Assembly (NCBI GenBank): GCA_965230535.1
Contig: OZ246009.1
Coordinates: 806,001 to 870,000, forward strand
Direction: 5' to 3'
Origin: JAUILH01 sp965230535
Lineage (GTDB): Bacteria; Bacteroidota; Bacteroidia; Flavobacteriales_D; JAUILH01
Length of the DNA stretch: 64,000 nt
Shown here: positions 16,956-25,758 of the stretch, piece after piece
Numbering within the stretch: position 1 is the stretch's first letter
Layout: the number at the start of each line of letters is the position of its first letter
The notes under the pieces: model-generated
Seen by the model: only the letters and a program-made list of their open reading frames with translations
Told to the model about the DNA's origin: nothing
Databases searched by the model: none
Position numbers and translations under genes: made by a program

Positions 16956-18181
16956 GATTACTAACTAAAATAACGGTGGTTGTCTCATTAATGGTGTCAT
17001 TGAATACGAATGGACAAGTAGTTGTGAAACAGTTGTTTTCAAAAATGGATGTTTTTCCACAGCACCAATTATGGGATGGAAATACAACCATGTTGATGGG
17101 CTTCACCGAACTGCTGGGCGCACCAATTGGTCTGCCTTCACCAACTTTGGTATTCAATGAAGGGGATTCGGTAGAATTGAAATTGAGGAACTTTTCTCAA
17201 CCAGCTCCACATACTATCCATCTTCATGGTTTAGACGTTGATCAGCAAAACGATGGTGTACCACATTTGTCATTTTATGTAGACCACGATAGTACAAAGT
17301 CGTACTATTTTGTTGCTCCGCATGCAGGAACCTACTTATATCATTGTCATGTTTTCTCAACACTACATGTTCAGGCGGGGATGTATGGTTTAATCATTGT
17401 TAAACCACCATCTGGTAGCGACAGCACTTGGTCTGGAGGCTATGCCTACGACAATGAATATGCTTGGTTAACATCCGAAATAGATACTGTATGGCATCAT
17501 GATACTATTATCAATGAAACCTATGATTCCACTATGATGCAACATCAGATATTGGACTATAATCCCCAATATTTTTTGGTGAATGGTAAGTCCGAACAAC
17601 AGTTGAATGATCCTGATGTTATGATCAATGCAGCAGCTAATGAGGTCGTATACCTTCGTTTGGCAAATATTGGTTACATGGGTAATAGAGTGATATTGCC
17701 ATCTGGGTTAAATGCTAAAATCATTGCTTCAGATGGCAGACCTCTTCCAACAGAAATTGTATCTGATACTATTGAGTTGATGCCAGGTGAACGTTATGGT
17801 GTTTTGCTCAATCCAACAAGCGAATTCACATCAACTGCTCAAATTGAGTATTTCGATTTGAATACTCAAGTTGTCTGGAACACCCAAGATGTGCCAGTGG
17901 AGGTCAGTGGATTTATGAACATTCAAACGATTGAGAATGGCGATAACATCATTGTTTATCCAAACCCTTCTGATGATCAGTTTTATGTAGATGCCTCACA
18001 ACTAGAGAGTACGATTGGTAGCATTGACATTGTGAATGCTTCTGGTCAATTAATAGAAACTTTAAACAAGCCGTTGACATCATTAATTAAGATAGATTCT
18101 GAAAAATGGAGCAATGGCATTTACTTTTTAAGAATAAAAACAAATCAAACAATAATCACTAAAAGAATAATTAAACACTAA
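16952..18181 (+). CDS. Split multicopper oxidase subunit B, first copy, T9SS substrate
   Basis: A signal peptide (1-22) precedes a cupredoxin domain with HTIHLHGLD at 87-95 and YHCHVFSTLHVQAGM at 130-144. Cys132, His139 and Met144 fit a type 1 copper site, while the two H-x-H pairs can bind the trinuclear cluster. A second cupredoxin-like domain (about 200-310) lacks His-rich motifs. The last 75 residues are a T9SS sorting domain (VYPNPSDDQFYVD to NGIYFLRIKTNQ). Whole multicopper oxidases hold all four His-x-His motifs in one chain; here they are divided between A and B. It overlaps A by 4 bases, so coupled translation is likely. Confidence 0.78.
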   Translation: MRLLTKITVVVSLMVSLNTNGQVVVKQLFSKMDVFPQHQLWDGNTTMLMGFTELLGAPIGLPSPTLVFNEGDSVELKLRNFSQPAPHTIHLHGLDVDQQNDGVPHLSFYVDHDSTKSYYFVAPHAGTYLYHCHVFSTLHVQAGMYGLIIVKPPSGSDSTWSGGYAYDNEYAWLTSEIDTVWHHDTIINETYDSTMMQHQILDYNPQYFLVNGKSEQQLNDPDVMINAAANEVVYLRLANIGYMGNRVILPSGLNAKIIASDGRPLPTEIVSDTIELMPGERYGVLLNPTSEFTSTAQIEYFDLNTQVVWNTQDVPVEVSGFMNIQTIENGDNIIVYPNPSDDQFYVDASQLESTIGSIDIVNASGQLIETLNKPLTSLIKIDSEKWSNGIYFLRIKTNQTIITKRIIKH

Positions 18182-18185
18182 TACC

Positions 18186-19148
18186 ATGAAACGGATTTTA
18201 CTTTCAGTTTTTACAATTACCAGTATGCTTGCGAGCGCACAGGTAAACACAGAATTAAGAATTAACCATAGAATGGGAGCGCAAACCTTTAGTGCCAATG
18301 CAGAAGGACAAAACAATATGGGGCATGATTTTAAGGTGGATAGGCTAGAGTACTACCTCACCAGAGTTACCGTTGTGCATGATGGAGGACAAACTACCTC
18401 TATTAGTGATGATACTTTGGCTCTTGTTAATGCATTGGATGGTTTTGTTACAACGGTTGAACTAGGGAGTTTAAATATCACTACTGTGGAAGACGTTAAA
18501 TTCCATATCGGCGTTTACGCTCCAACCAACACAAGTGATCCATCTGTATGGCCAGCGTCACATCCATTAGCACTTCAATCGCCATCTATGCACTGGGGAT
18601 GGTCTTCAGGCTACAGATTTGTGGCGTTTGAAGGTAATGAAGGGGCTACATTCAATCAGAACTTTGAAATGCACGGACTAGGTGATAACAATTACTTTGA
18701 AACAACTGTGACTGGTGTTACAGGCGTGATGGACAATGGGACACTTGTAATTGGCGTTGATGCAGATTATGAAAAAGCCGTAGAAAACATCAATTTGTCT
18801 TCCGGACCAATTTCTCATGGTTTCACAGGAGAAGCTAAAACATGTCTGGAAAATTTCAGAGATTATGTGTTTTCACCAAGTAGCCAATCTGTTGGTGTAG
18901 AAGAAGAGGAAGCGTTAGTTTGGACAGTATATCCAAATCCATCTAACGAGGAAACGGTTAAAATCAACTTGGCTCAAAATATCGACAACTATACAGTTGA
19001 AGTAAAGAATGCTCTTGGACAATTGATTTCTACAACCAATGCTTCAGGAAATGCGGTTGAGATCAATGTGTCTGATGCAGGAATCTATTTTGTAAGCGTT
19101 GTAAAAGATGGAAAAACCTTGGCAACTCAGAAGCTTGTAAGAGAATAA
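18186..19148 (+). CDS. MbnP-like copper-binding protein with T9SS tail
   Basis: Resembles the MbnP family. Methanotroph MbnP binds copper after its partner MbnH oxidises a Trp to kynurenine. A signal peptide (1-18) precedes a beta-rich domain (about 20-225) with the family motif SMHWGWSSGYRF at 134-145, providing Met135, His136, Trp137 and Trp139, and a later MHGLGDN. VWTVYPNPSNEETVK starts a sorting domain at about 245, so this copy is sent to the cell surface, unlike the methanotroph protein. It begins 4 bases after oxidase B and precedes the MbnH-like gene. The family call rests on the motif and the neighbour; which Trp is modified cannot be told. Confidence 0.82.
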   Translation: MKRILLSVFTITSMLASAQVNTELRINHRMGAQTFSANAEGQNNMGHDFKVDRLEYYLTRVTVVHDGGQTTSISDDTLALVNALDGFVTTVELGSLNITTVEDVKFHIGVYAPTNTSDPSVWPASHPLALQSPSMHWGWSSGYRFVAFEGNEGATFNQNFEMHGLGDNNYFETTVTGVTGVMDNGTLVIGVDADYEKAVENINLSSGPISHGFTGEAKTCLENFRDYVFSPSSQSVGVEEEEALVWTVYPNPSNEETVKINLAQNIDNYTVEVKNALGQLISTTNASGNAVEINVSDAGIYFVSVVKDGKTLATQKLVRE

Positions 19149-19194
19149 GTAACCTAAACAAACAAATGATGAACCAGCTAAGTATCTTTGACCT

Positions 19195-20214
19195 ATGAAG
19201 ACTACTTGGCTGGTTTTTCTTTTGGGTGGAATTTTGATTTTTGTTTGGTCGTGTTCTGGATTAAAGAAACATGATACCATTGTTATTCAACAGAACGACT
19301 ATACCCTTGTTTTACCCGCAGGATTCGACACATTTCCTGTTCCAGAAGATAACCAATTCTCTTTGGCAAGAATTGAGCTAGGCAAACGCTTATTTTTCGA
19401 CACTTCATTGTCCCTGGATTATTCCATAAGCTGTGCTACTTGCCACCAACCTGATCAATATTTTACAGATGGACACCCTAAAAGTGTTGGCATCAATAAT
19501 CAGATTGTAGACAGAAACTCACCAAGCCTTTTTAATGTTGCCTACCAAACAAGTATGCTTAGGGAAGGCGGTGTGCCAACCATTGAAATGCAAGTGCTTG
19601 TGCCTGTTCAGGAACACAAAGAGTTTAATTTTAACATGGTTAAACTGGCAGAAAGACTTAGAGAGGATAGTTCCTATAATAATGCCGCGAAACGCACGTA
19701 TGGACGAGAAATAGATCCATACGTCATTACAAGAGCTATTGCCAACTACGAAAGAACACTTGTGAGTGGTAACAGCGCTTTTGATCAGTACTACTATCAA
19801 GGCAAGAAAAATGCCCTTTCCAAAGATGAGAAGACAGGCTATGAGCTTTTTAAAAGCGAGCGATTAAATTGTGTAAAATGTCATTCTGGATTTAATTTCA
19901 CGAATTATAGCATTACAAATAATGGTTTGTATGATGTGTATTCCGACCCAGGGAAGGGAAGGTTAACAACTCTGGCTAGTGACAGCGGAACGTTCAAAGT
20001 GCCAAGTTTAAGAAATGTGGCTATGACAGCCCCGTACATGCACGATGGTTCTTTGAGTACCATAGATCAAGTTATTGAGCATTATGCCAGTGGTGGAAAG
20101 AATCACCCCAATAAGTCCGAATTGATCAAAGAATTTACATTGAGTCCAACAGAAAAAAAGCAACTTAAAGCATTTTTAGAATCTCTCACGGATTATTCTG
20201 TGGTGGCTAATTAG
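19195..20214 (+). CDS. MbnH-like dihaem cytochrome c peroxidase family protein
   Basis: A MauG/CcpA-type protein with two c-haem sites: CATCH (Cys80, Cys83, His84) and CVKCH (Cys226, Cys229, His230). The conserved APYMHDGSLSTIDQVIEHY near 285 is present. MbnH uses a bis-Fe(IV) state to oxidise a Trp of MbnP, whereas other members reduce peroxide. The N-terminus (IFVWSC, Cys20) looks like a lipobox, so it may be anchored in the periplasm. It follows the MbnP-like gene by 46 bases, the same pairing as in methanotrophs. The pairing favours an MbnH role, but simple peroxidase activity is not excluded. Confidence 0.85.
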   Translation: MKTTWLVFLLGGILIFVWSCSGLKKHDTIVIQQNDYTLVLPAGFDTFPVPEDNQFSLARIELGKRLFFDTSLSLDYSISCATCHQPDQYFTDGHPKSVGINNQIVDRNSPSLFNVAYQTSMLREGGVPTIEMQVLVPVQEHKEFNFNMVKLAERLREDSSYNNAAKRTYGREIDPYVITRAIANYERTLVSGNSAFDQYYYQGKKNALSKDEKTGYELFKSERLNCVKCHSGFNFTNYSITNNGLYDVYSDPGKGRLTTLASDSGTFKVPSLRNVAMTAPYMHDGSLSTIDQVIEHYASGGKNHPNKSELIKEFTLSPTEKKQLKAFLESLTDYSVVAN

Positions 20215-20256
20215 ACTGAACATTTGAAAGAATTAAATGTCATATAAAGAAAGAAC

Positions 20257-21099
20257 TTGAAGAGCATTGTTACCATAAGTCTGTTTTTTTATGCCCTGCT
20301 TTCATTTGGCGGTGTGCAGTTCGATACTTTGTACATCAATGCAGGCTTTGTACACTTTCAAAGTGATAGTGTCTACAGTTATGTATTCAATGATCAAAAC
20401 ACGTTCAAACAAGGAGATACATACTTGACAATGAATGAACTGGACACTTTGAATCTTTTCATTGTGAATCAGAATAATGTTCAACATGATTTGCAAATCA
20501 ATGGTACAGGAATTTCAGCTATTATAAGCCCTCTAGGTTCAACATCCATGCAAATATTTGGTTTAGGACAAGGTGTATACCAACTCCGTGATGAGAATAA
20601 TACAAACCAATATCTTGGATTGAGCCTTATGCTGCGCGTGGGCTTTGCGGACCATCCAACTTTCTACTGGAATTTGCGTGAGCATCACTCAGATTGGAAC
20701 GACAGTCTTCAATTAGGATTTCAGCCAACCAGTGGCTTTTTGCCAGATTATTTCTCGGTTAACCATTGGTCGTTTCCAGATTCTCAATCAGATTCTACTG
20801 CTTTAGCCATTGGAAACGTTGGAGACACTCTATATGCCTGTGTGCTTAATTCTGGGAAATGTGCTCATGCACTTCACACACATGGTTACCATGGCGAGAT
20901 TTTATTTTCCAGTAAATACCCAAGTCATGTAGGTAGGAGCAAGGACGTATTTCCTGTTCTGCCCAATGAAACGCTTTTAATAAGGTTTGTGCCACATCAA
21001 CCTGGCATTTACCCTGTACATGACCATAATCTGACTGCTGTGACTTCTGCTGGAAACTATCCAGGTGGTATGATCACAAGATTTAATATTCAGCCATGA
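20257..21099 (+). CDS. Split multicopper oxidase subunit A, second copy
   Basis: A paralogue of the 289-residue A gene, 280 residues long, with a TTG start that begins a signal peptide (MKSIVTISLFFYALLSFGG). Domain 2 repeats the copper motifs: HALHTHGYHG in place of HSMHFHGYHG, and YPVHDHNLTAVTS with YPGGM at the end. Again there is Asp where HCH would have Cys. Domain 1 (about 25-130) has no evident ligands. It overlaps its own B partner by 4 bases at ATGA, as in the first pair, so the module was copied as a whole. The sequences have diverged, so the duplication is not recent. Confidence 0.75.
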   Translation: MKSIVTISLFFYALLSFGGVQFDTLYINAGFVHFQSDSVYSYVFNDQNTFKQGDTYLTMNELDTLNLFIVNQNNVQHDLQINGTGISAIISPLGSTSMQIFGLGQGVYQLRDENNTNQYLGLSLMLRVGFADHPTFYWNLREHHSDWNDSLQLGFQPTSGFLPDYFSVNHWSFPDSQSDSTALAIGNVGDTLYACVLNSGKCAHALHTHGYHGEILFSSKYPSHVGRSKDVFPVLPNETLLIRFVPHQPGIYPVHDHNLTAVTSAGNYPGGMITRFNIQP

Positions 21100-22292
21100 G
21101 AGTAGCATTGACCATATTGTTCATTCTTCTGTTATCTGCACAACCAATGGCGCAAGACCATATTGTGGATTTTGAAAGCCGTATGGATGGTTCTCATGTT
21201 TTGGAAGGCGGTCATGTCACGGATATTTGGGGCTATACCTATTGGGACGATGAAACCATTCAAACCATGACTTTACCATCTCCGTTGTTAAGGTTTTTTG
21301 AAGGGGATTCTGTTCACTTGAATCTTCATAATCCATCAATAGAAGGGCATACCATTCATTTACATGGCTTAGACGTTGATCAAGCCAATGATGGTGTTCC
21401 TGCTACTTCTCAGTTCGTTTTGACAGGAGATACCTTGTTACACCGCTTTAATACGACTCATGCGGGCAATTATATCTACCATTGTCATGTAACGTCTACC
21501 TTACACGTAGCGATGGGCATGTATGGTATGATCATAGTAAAACCTGCTAATGATAGCATGACCGTTTGGACAAACGGACCACGTTTCACAAAAGAATACG
21601 CCTATTTGGCTTCAGATATGGATCAATCTTGGAATGATGATTATACGACAGCGGGAGGCTTAAACACATTCGCTCCTGATAGATTCCTCTTAAATGGTAA
21701 ATCGGGTATTCAAGTCTATCAAGACACCAATATGACCATTGAAATGACTCAAAATGATACTGTTCTTTTAAGGTTGGCTAATATTGGTTTTACCATTAAT
21801 AAATTCAGTTTCCCTCCTTCTATGAATGTAAGAATTGTGGCTTCTGACGGCAGACCCCTTCCTCAAGAAGAAATTTCCGATACTTTAAGACTATATCCAG
21901 GAGAACGATACAGTGTATTATTGACTGCTCCTGACAACTTTGAAGGTTATGTTGTGGTAGACTATCTCTCAATGCACGAAGATTTGCATTTGGGACAAAA
22001 CAGTATTCCGATAAATACGTCAGCCGTTTTAAACGATCCTACAAATGAAATCGAAGATCAGGTTTTGGCTTACCCAGTTCCAGTAATAGGAGAAGAATTG
22101 TACATTAAAACACCTCATTTTGATCAAAACGCAGTGATTTTGCTGGTTGATTTAAATGGAAAAGTGATCAAACGTCAAAATTGTACTGGACAGCATAGTA
22201 CGATTAATGTAGCGGATGTTTCAAGTGGAACATACTTGATAAACTGCATCACTTCCCAAGGAGTGTATTCTAGAAAGGTTGTTATCCTCTAA
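21096..22292 (+). CDS. Split multicopper oxidase subunit B, second copy, T9SS substrate
   Basis: Matches the first B subunit in layout: signal peptide (1-19), then EGHTIHLHGLDVDQAND and YHCHVTSTLHVAMGMYG, giving Cys-x6-His-x4-Met for type 1 copper, a second cupredoxin-like domain, and a C-terminal sorting domain (AYPVPVIGEELYI to SGTYLINCITSQG). The same SDGRPLP stretch occurs in both B copies (about residue 250), a marker of common origin. With its A partner it forms the right flank of the MbnP/MbnH-like pair. A gap of nearly 300 bases then separates it from the efflux genes, so the oxidase transcript may end here. Confidence 0.77.
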   Translation: MRVALTILFILLLSAQPMAQDHIVDFESRMDGSHVLEGGHVTDIWGYTYWDDETIQTMTLPSPLLRFFEGDSVHLNLHNPSIEGHTIHLHGLDVDQANDGVPATSQFVLTGDTLLHRFNTTHAGNYIYHCHVTSTLHVAMGMYGMIIVKPANDSMTVWTNGPRFTKEYAYLASDMDQSWNDDYTTAGGLNTFAPDRFLLNGKSGIQVYQDTNMTIEMTQNDTVLLRLANIGFTINKFSFPPSMNVRIVASDGRPLPQEEISDTLRLYPGERYSVLLTAPDNFEGYVVVDYLSMHEDLHLGQNSIPINTSAVLNDPTNEIEDQVLAYPVPVIGEELYIKTPHFDQNAVILLVDLNGKVIKRQNCTGQHSTINVADVSSGTYLINCITSQGVYSRKVVIL

Positions 22293-22585
22293 AGTAATTT
22301 TAAACTTAAAATTCACCGCATCTGTATCAAAGGAGCAAAAAACTTTCATTGAGTTTCATTGAAGTGATTAAAGAGCAAAACGGGTTTAATCCAATGTAAA
22401 ACGATGAAATTGAAAGAACTTCAATGTTCTTTAGCTCTCCAATTTGTGCCTGTTTGAGAATAAAAAGCTCAATCGGATCTCAATAATTGGGTTTTAAGTA
22501 TTCTTTGATTTCTGAGACAATATTGATGGCTAAATATTTCCCTCATTTTTTGCGTCTTTCTGAAACGTCTTGCGTCTACAAATGT
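22293..22585. promoter_or_regulatory. Gap before efflux operon, probable promoter
   Basis: No gene was found. The region has a 7-bp inverted repeat AAAGAAC/GTTCTTT at 22413-22432 and a nearby repeated TTCATTGA. It probably holds the promoter of the CusCBA-like operon, and the inverted repeat is a candidate operator. No certain -7 box could be picked. Confidence 0.4.
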
Positions 22586-23770
22586 ATGGGAAGATATTTA
22601 AGCAGAGTTTGTGCAGTCATTTGCATTTGTGGTATTCTACCTCAAGTCAGCTTTGGGCAGTCAGATGCCCATCTGGATTCTCTTATTAGTTGGGCTAAAT
22701 CTAACAACCCATATATGGCTGCAAGTCAATTAGCCATAGATCAGGCTTCTGCCCAAAGCATATTCGATTTGGAAGATCCGCAACTTCTAATTCAATCTCC
22801 TTCTACCGAGTTCTATACTATTGGTGTTTATCAATCGTTTGAATCTCCGTTTACCTATTTTCGGAAAAGAGATGCACGCACGGCAGAAATAGAGTTGCGG
22901 GGCAAACAAAAAATACTCACAGAAAAAGGAATCGAACTTCAGGTTCAAGAGCTGTACAATACAGTTGCGTATTTTTCATCTGAAGTACAGATATATCAAT
23001 CTTTCGATACCCTCATTAATAACTTTGTTGAAACTGCCACACGAAAACGGCAAGCGGGCTTAGTAGATTCGCTTCAACTGTTAATAGCCCATAATTCCAA
23101 ACTAGAATTTATCAATAAATTAACCGTGGCCAAAGAACAATTAGCCAATGCGGTTAAAGGTTTGGCTTTGTTCTGCGGTGTAAATACTTCCAAAATTCAA
23201 AAACCTACGGACTATAGTGCAGAAATGCTAACCTTGGGTATAGAACTTGGCGATTCATCTACAAACACCATTATTGACGTTGCAAAGGCACAAATAGTTA
23301 AGGCTGAAATTGATTACAAGCTCAAACGTAGCCAAATATTCGAAGGGTTTTCAATTGGTTACATGAACCAAGGTGCGAGAAATTCTCCCATTGGCAACAG
23401 ATTTGAGCTTGGTATATCTGTGCCTCTGTGGTTCTGGAAGCATAAAAAACAGATGAAGATTGCCCGCCTTGAGATTGAACGTACGGAAAACAATATGGCA
23501 GGTGCTAAACTGGATGTTCAGATTAAAATTAATGAACTCTTTGGTGAAGCACTCCGCATGAAAACGCAAATCATGTACTATGAGCAAACCATGCTTCTCC
23601 AATTACAACAAACGCAACAAATGGCACAACGCTTATTTGAAGCAGGAGAATCAGAGTTCTCAACCATTTTACTGGCCCAGAAAAATTTATTTGATGGCCA
23701 ATTGCGCTATAATAAGATGATACATGAATACACCAATATCATGTTCAGAATTTCATATTACACTGGATAA
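22586..23770 (+). CDS. TolC/CusC-like outer-membrane efflux protein
   Basis: The outer channel of the tripartite pump. The ATG at 22586 is preferred because it opens a signal peptide (MGRYLSRVCAVICICGILPQVSFG); earlier in-frame ATGs would add a nonhydrophobic lead. Long heptad-rich helices (about 60-200 and 270-390), as in ELQVQELYNTVAYFSSEVQIYQ split around short strands, are typical of the TolC family, and the 394-residue length suits the CusC group in Bacteroidota. The inner pump gene lies three genes downstream. Substrate is inferred from the neighbours. Confidence 0.85.
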   Translation: MGRYLSRVCAVICICGILPQVSFGQSDAHLDSLISWAKSNNPYMAASQLAIDQASAQSIFDLEDPQLLIQSPSTEFYTIGVYQSFESPFTYFRKRDARTAEIELRGKQKILTEKGIELQVQELYNTVAYFSSEVQIYQSFDTLINNFVETATRKRQAGLVDSLQLLIAHNSKLEFINKLTVAKEQLANAVKGLALFCGVNTSKIQKPTDYSAEMLTLGIELGDSSTNTIIDVAKAQIVKAEIDYKLKRSQIFEGFSIGYMNQGARNSPIGNRFELGISVPLWFWKHKKQMKIARLEIERTENNMAGAKLDVQIKINELFGEALRMKTQIMYYEQTMLLQLQQTQQMAQRLFEAGESEFSTILLAQKNLFDGQLRYNKMIHEYTNIMFRISYYTG

Positions 23771-24337
23771 ATGAAGGTACTTTTAACCATATTGTTTGCA
23801 TCAACAATGCTCTTGTGTTCGGCACAACACGATCATGACCATGCTGGACACGACCATGCTGGACATAGCCATGGCGAACCCGTTAACACCTCAAAGGCAA
23901 CATACTTTAGTATTTCAGAATCTACAAAGTCAGCCGAATATGTTTTGCACTATGAGCCATTTCAAGCAAATCAAAGAACAAAACTGAAATTGTATGTCTC
24001 TGATTGGGAAACAAATATACCAGTAGATAGTGTCAAAATGATTATTAGATGCGAGGAACTGGACAAGCGTTTCTCTTTCTCAAAAATTGGTTCTGGTATA
24101 TACGAGATTACCGCGAGTTTCCCAGACAATAAGGCGTATGAGTTGTCTATCGATTTAAAGGCGCCTTTCGAAGATCAGGTCCATATATTCGGTATTGAAC
24201 CTGGTAAGTCTCTTGAAGAAGAGGTTACAGAAGAAGAAGGGGAGCTCTTGTTTACATGGGTAACATGGCTGTTCTTAGGTCTTGGATTTCTTTTGGGGGT
24301 AGTACTCACAATAATAATAAGACAAAAAGCTAAGTAG
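23771..24337 (+). CDS. His-rich metal-binding membrane protein of efflux operon
   Basis: After a signal peptide (1-18) the mature N-terminus has about ten His in HDHDHAGHDHAGHSHGEP, a metal-binding tail. A beta-sandwich of about 110 residues follows, resembling the FixH or CopC-like group in size only, then an acidic spacer (EEEVTEEEGE) and one C-terminal membrane helix (about 162-182) with a basic end. It therefore faces the periplasm from the inner membrane. It touches the channel gene end directly and lies 3 bases before the adaptor, so it belongs to the pump operon. Periplasmic metal loading is a fair guess. Confidence 0.7.
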   Translation: MKVLLTILFASTMLLCSAQHDHDHAGHDHAGHSHGEPVNTSKATYFSISESTKSAEYVLHYEPFQANQRTKLKLYVSDWETNIPVDSVKMIIRCEELDKRFSFSKIGSGIYEITASFPDNKAYELSIDLKAPFEDQVHIFGIEPGKSLEEEVTEEEGELLFTWVTWLFLGLGFLLGVVLTIIIRQKAK

Positions 24338-24340
24338 ACT

Positions 24341-25753
24341 ATGAAAAATAAGCAGCTAAATAGATTGGCCCTGGTGATAGGAGGAGTTTTGCTCAGTATC
24401 TTATTTATTCGGGCAGTATCTCCGTCAACTAATGATCAGGATCAACACGACCATTCAGGGCATGATCACTCAGGACACGATCATTCAGGGCATGATCATT
24501 CAGGACACGATCATTCAGGACACGATCATTCAGGGCATGATCACTCAGGGCACGACCATTCAGGACATGATCACTCAGGACACGATCATTCAGGACACGA
24601 CCATTCAGGACACGATCATTCAGGACATGATCATTCAGGGCATGATCATTCAGGACACGATCATTCAGGGCATGATCACTCAGGGCATGATCACTCAGGG
24701 CATGATCATTCAGGACACGATCATTCAGGGCACGACCATTCAGATATTAAGCCTAATGAATGTGAAGTCCCTAAAGAATCTCAATTCTTACTGGGTGTGC
24801 TAACACGATTGACGAAATCCTCAAAAAAGACCCTAGTGAGTAAGCTAATGGGAACGGTTCGCTCGCACACAAACGGAAGTGTGAGTATTAATAGCCCTCA
24901 AAACGCTACTGTGCGAAAGATTCACGTAAATATTGGTGAACGGGTAAAAAAAGGGCAAGTACTTGTTTCCATGACCCAGAATATTGGCTCTATGGACAAA
25001 CTCCAAATTAAAGCTGAGTTAAAAAACATGGAAGGTGAATTGGCCAAGTTTGAAGCTGAAAAGGTGAGACTTGAAGGTGTTCAAGACTTGGTGGCGAAAA
25101 AGAGACTAGAAGAAGTTGAACTTGAAATTGCCAAATTATCAAATCTCATATCTGCTTACCGCTCTGCGCTTTCTGGAGGCACTAGCTCGTTTACCATAAC
25201 TGCTCCTATAGACGGGGTGGTAGAGGATTTTGAATTATCTAACGGACAACAGGTGAGCGAGTCAGATTTATTATTGTCCATTCATAATTCACAGCTTGTA
25301 AAAGTTGAAGCGATCGTTTATCCAAGAGAAATGAACGCCTTATCCGATTCTGTTGCGTATGCGATTCGAGACTTGGCAACTGGAAATCTAATAGAGCAAG
25401 GTATTACTAACGCTGTTATAAACCCTACAATTGATGAGCAGAGTCAGACGGGAACCTTAATTCTGTCGATAACAAATGGCGACCAAATGCTCAGACCTGG
25501 TCAGCAAGTTTCAGTTGAAGTAACAAAGGAATTGGCCGAAGATGTGATCTCCGTGCCTACGGAAGCGATAATAGAGCATCAAGGAATCCCAGTAGTTTTT
25601 GTACATACTCAACCAGAAAGGTTCGAATTTATCCCTGTCAATCCAGGAGTAAGAGGTACTAAATACACACAAATTATTGATGGATTAGAGCCAGGTCTTA
25701 GAGTTGTAACCAAAAGTGCGCACCGAGTGCATGCCATATACATGAGTAAATAG
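24341..25753 (+). CDS. CusB-like periplasmic adaptor with 20-unit His-Asp-His-Ser repeat
   Basis: Membrane fusion protein that links the RND pump to the outer channel. An N-terminal membrane anchor (about 9-27) is followed by the His repeat (36-134), which is not part of the standard fold, then a lipoyl-like half (SPQNATVRKIHVNIGERV), a coiled-coil hairpin (about 225-275), the second lipoyl half and the beta-barrel and membrane-proximal domains to the end. CusB binds Cu(I) through Met residues near its N-terminus; this one seems to use His instead. Length is 470 against about 370-400 for relatives without the repeat. Confidence 0.9.
   Translation: MKNKQLNRLALVIGGVLLSILFIRAVSPSTNDQDQHDHSGHDHSGHDHSGHDHSGHDHSGHDHSGHDHSGHDHSGHDHSGHDHSGHDHSGHDHSGHDHSGHDHSGHDHSGHDHSGHDHSGHDHSGHDHSGHDHSDIKPNECEVPKESQFLLGVLTRLTKSSKKTLVSKLMGTVRSHTNGSVSINSPQNATVRKIHVNIGERVKKGQVLVSMTQNIGSMDKLQIKAELKNMEGELAKFEAEKVRLEGVQDLVAKKRLEEVELEIAKLSNLISAYRSALSGGTSSFTITAPIDGVVEDFELSNGQQVSESDLLLSIHNSQLVKVEAIVYPREMNALSDSVAYAIRDLATGNLIEQGITNAVINPTIDEQSQTGTLILSITNGDQMLRPGQQVSVEVTKELAEDVISVPTEAIIEHQGIPVVFVHTQPERFEFIPVNPGVRGTKYTQIIDGLEPGLRVVTKSAHRVHAIYMSK
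24446..24742 (+). repeat. 15-bp tandem repeat encoding HDHSG, 20 units
   Basis: Nineteen full copies of the five-residue unit HDHSG and a final HDHSD, 297 bases in all. The units differ at third positions (CAC/CAT, GAC/GAT, GGG/GGA), so the repeat has had time to drift and is probably selected at protein level. It gives 40 His. Repeats of this kind gain and lose units easily, so copy number may vary between strains. Confidence 0.95.
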
Positions 25754-25758
25754 AGCGT

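Noticed and set aside
16086..22292. A methanobactin biosynthesis operon
   Set aside because: Only MbnP- and MbnH-like genes are present; no precursor peptide, MbnB or MbnC was seen in the window.
24446..24742. Regular short repeats as a possible CRISPR array
   Set aside because: Units are 15 bp head to tail without spacers and code for HDHSG in frame.
24432..24803. 123-residue frame of Ile-Gln-rich repeats in another frame
   Set aside because: It is the shifted reading of the HDHSG repeat inside the adaptor gene; the repeat keeps it open.
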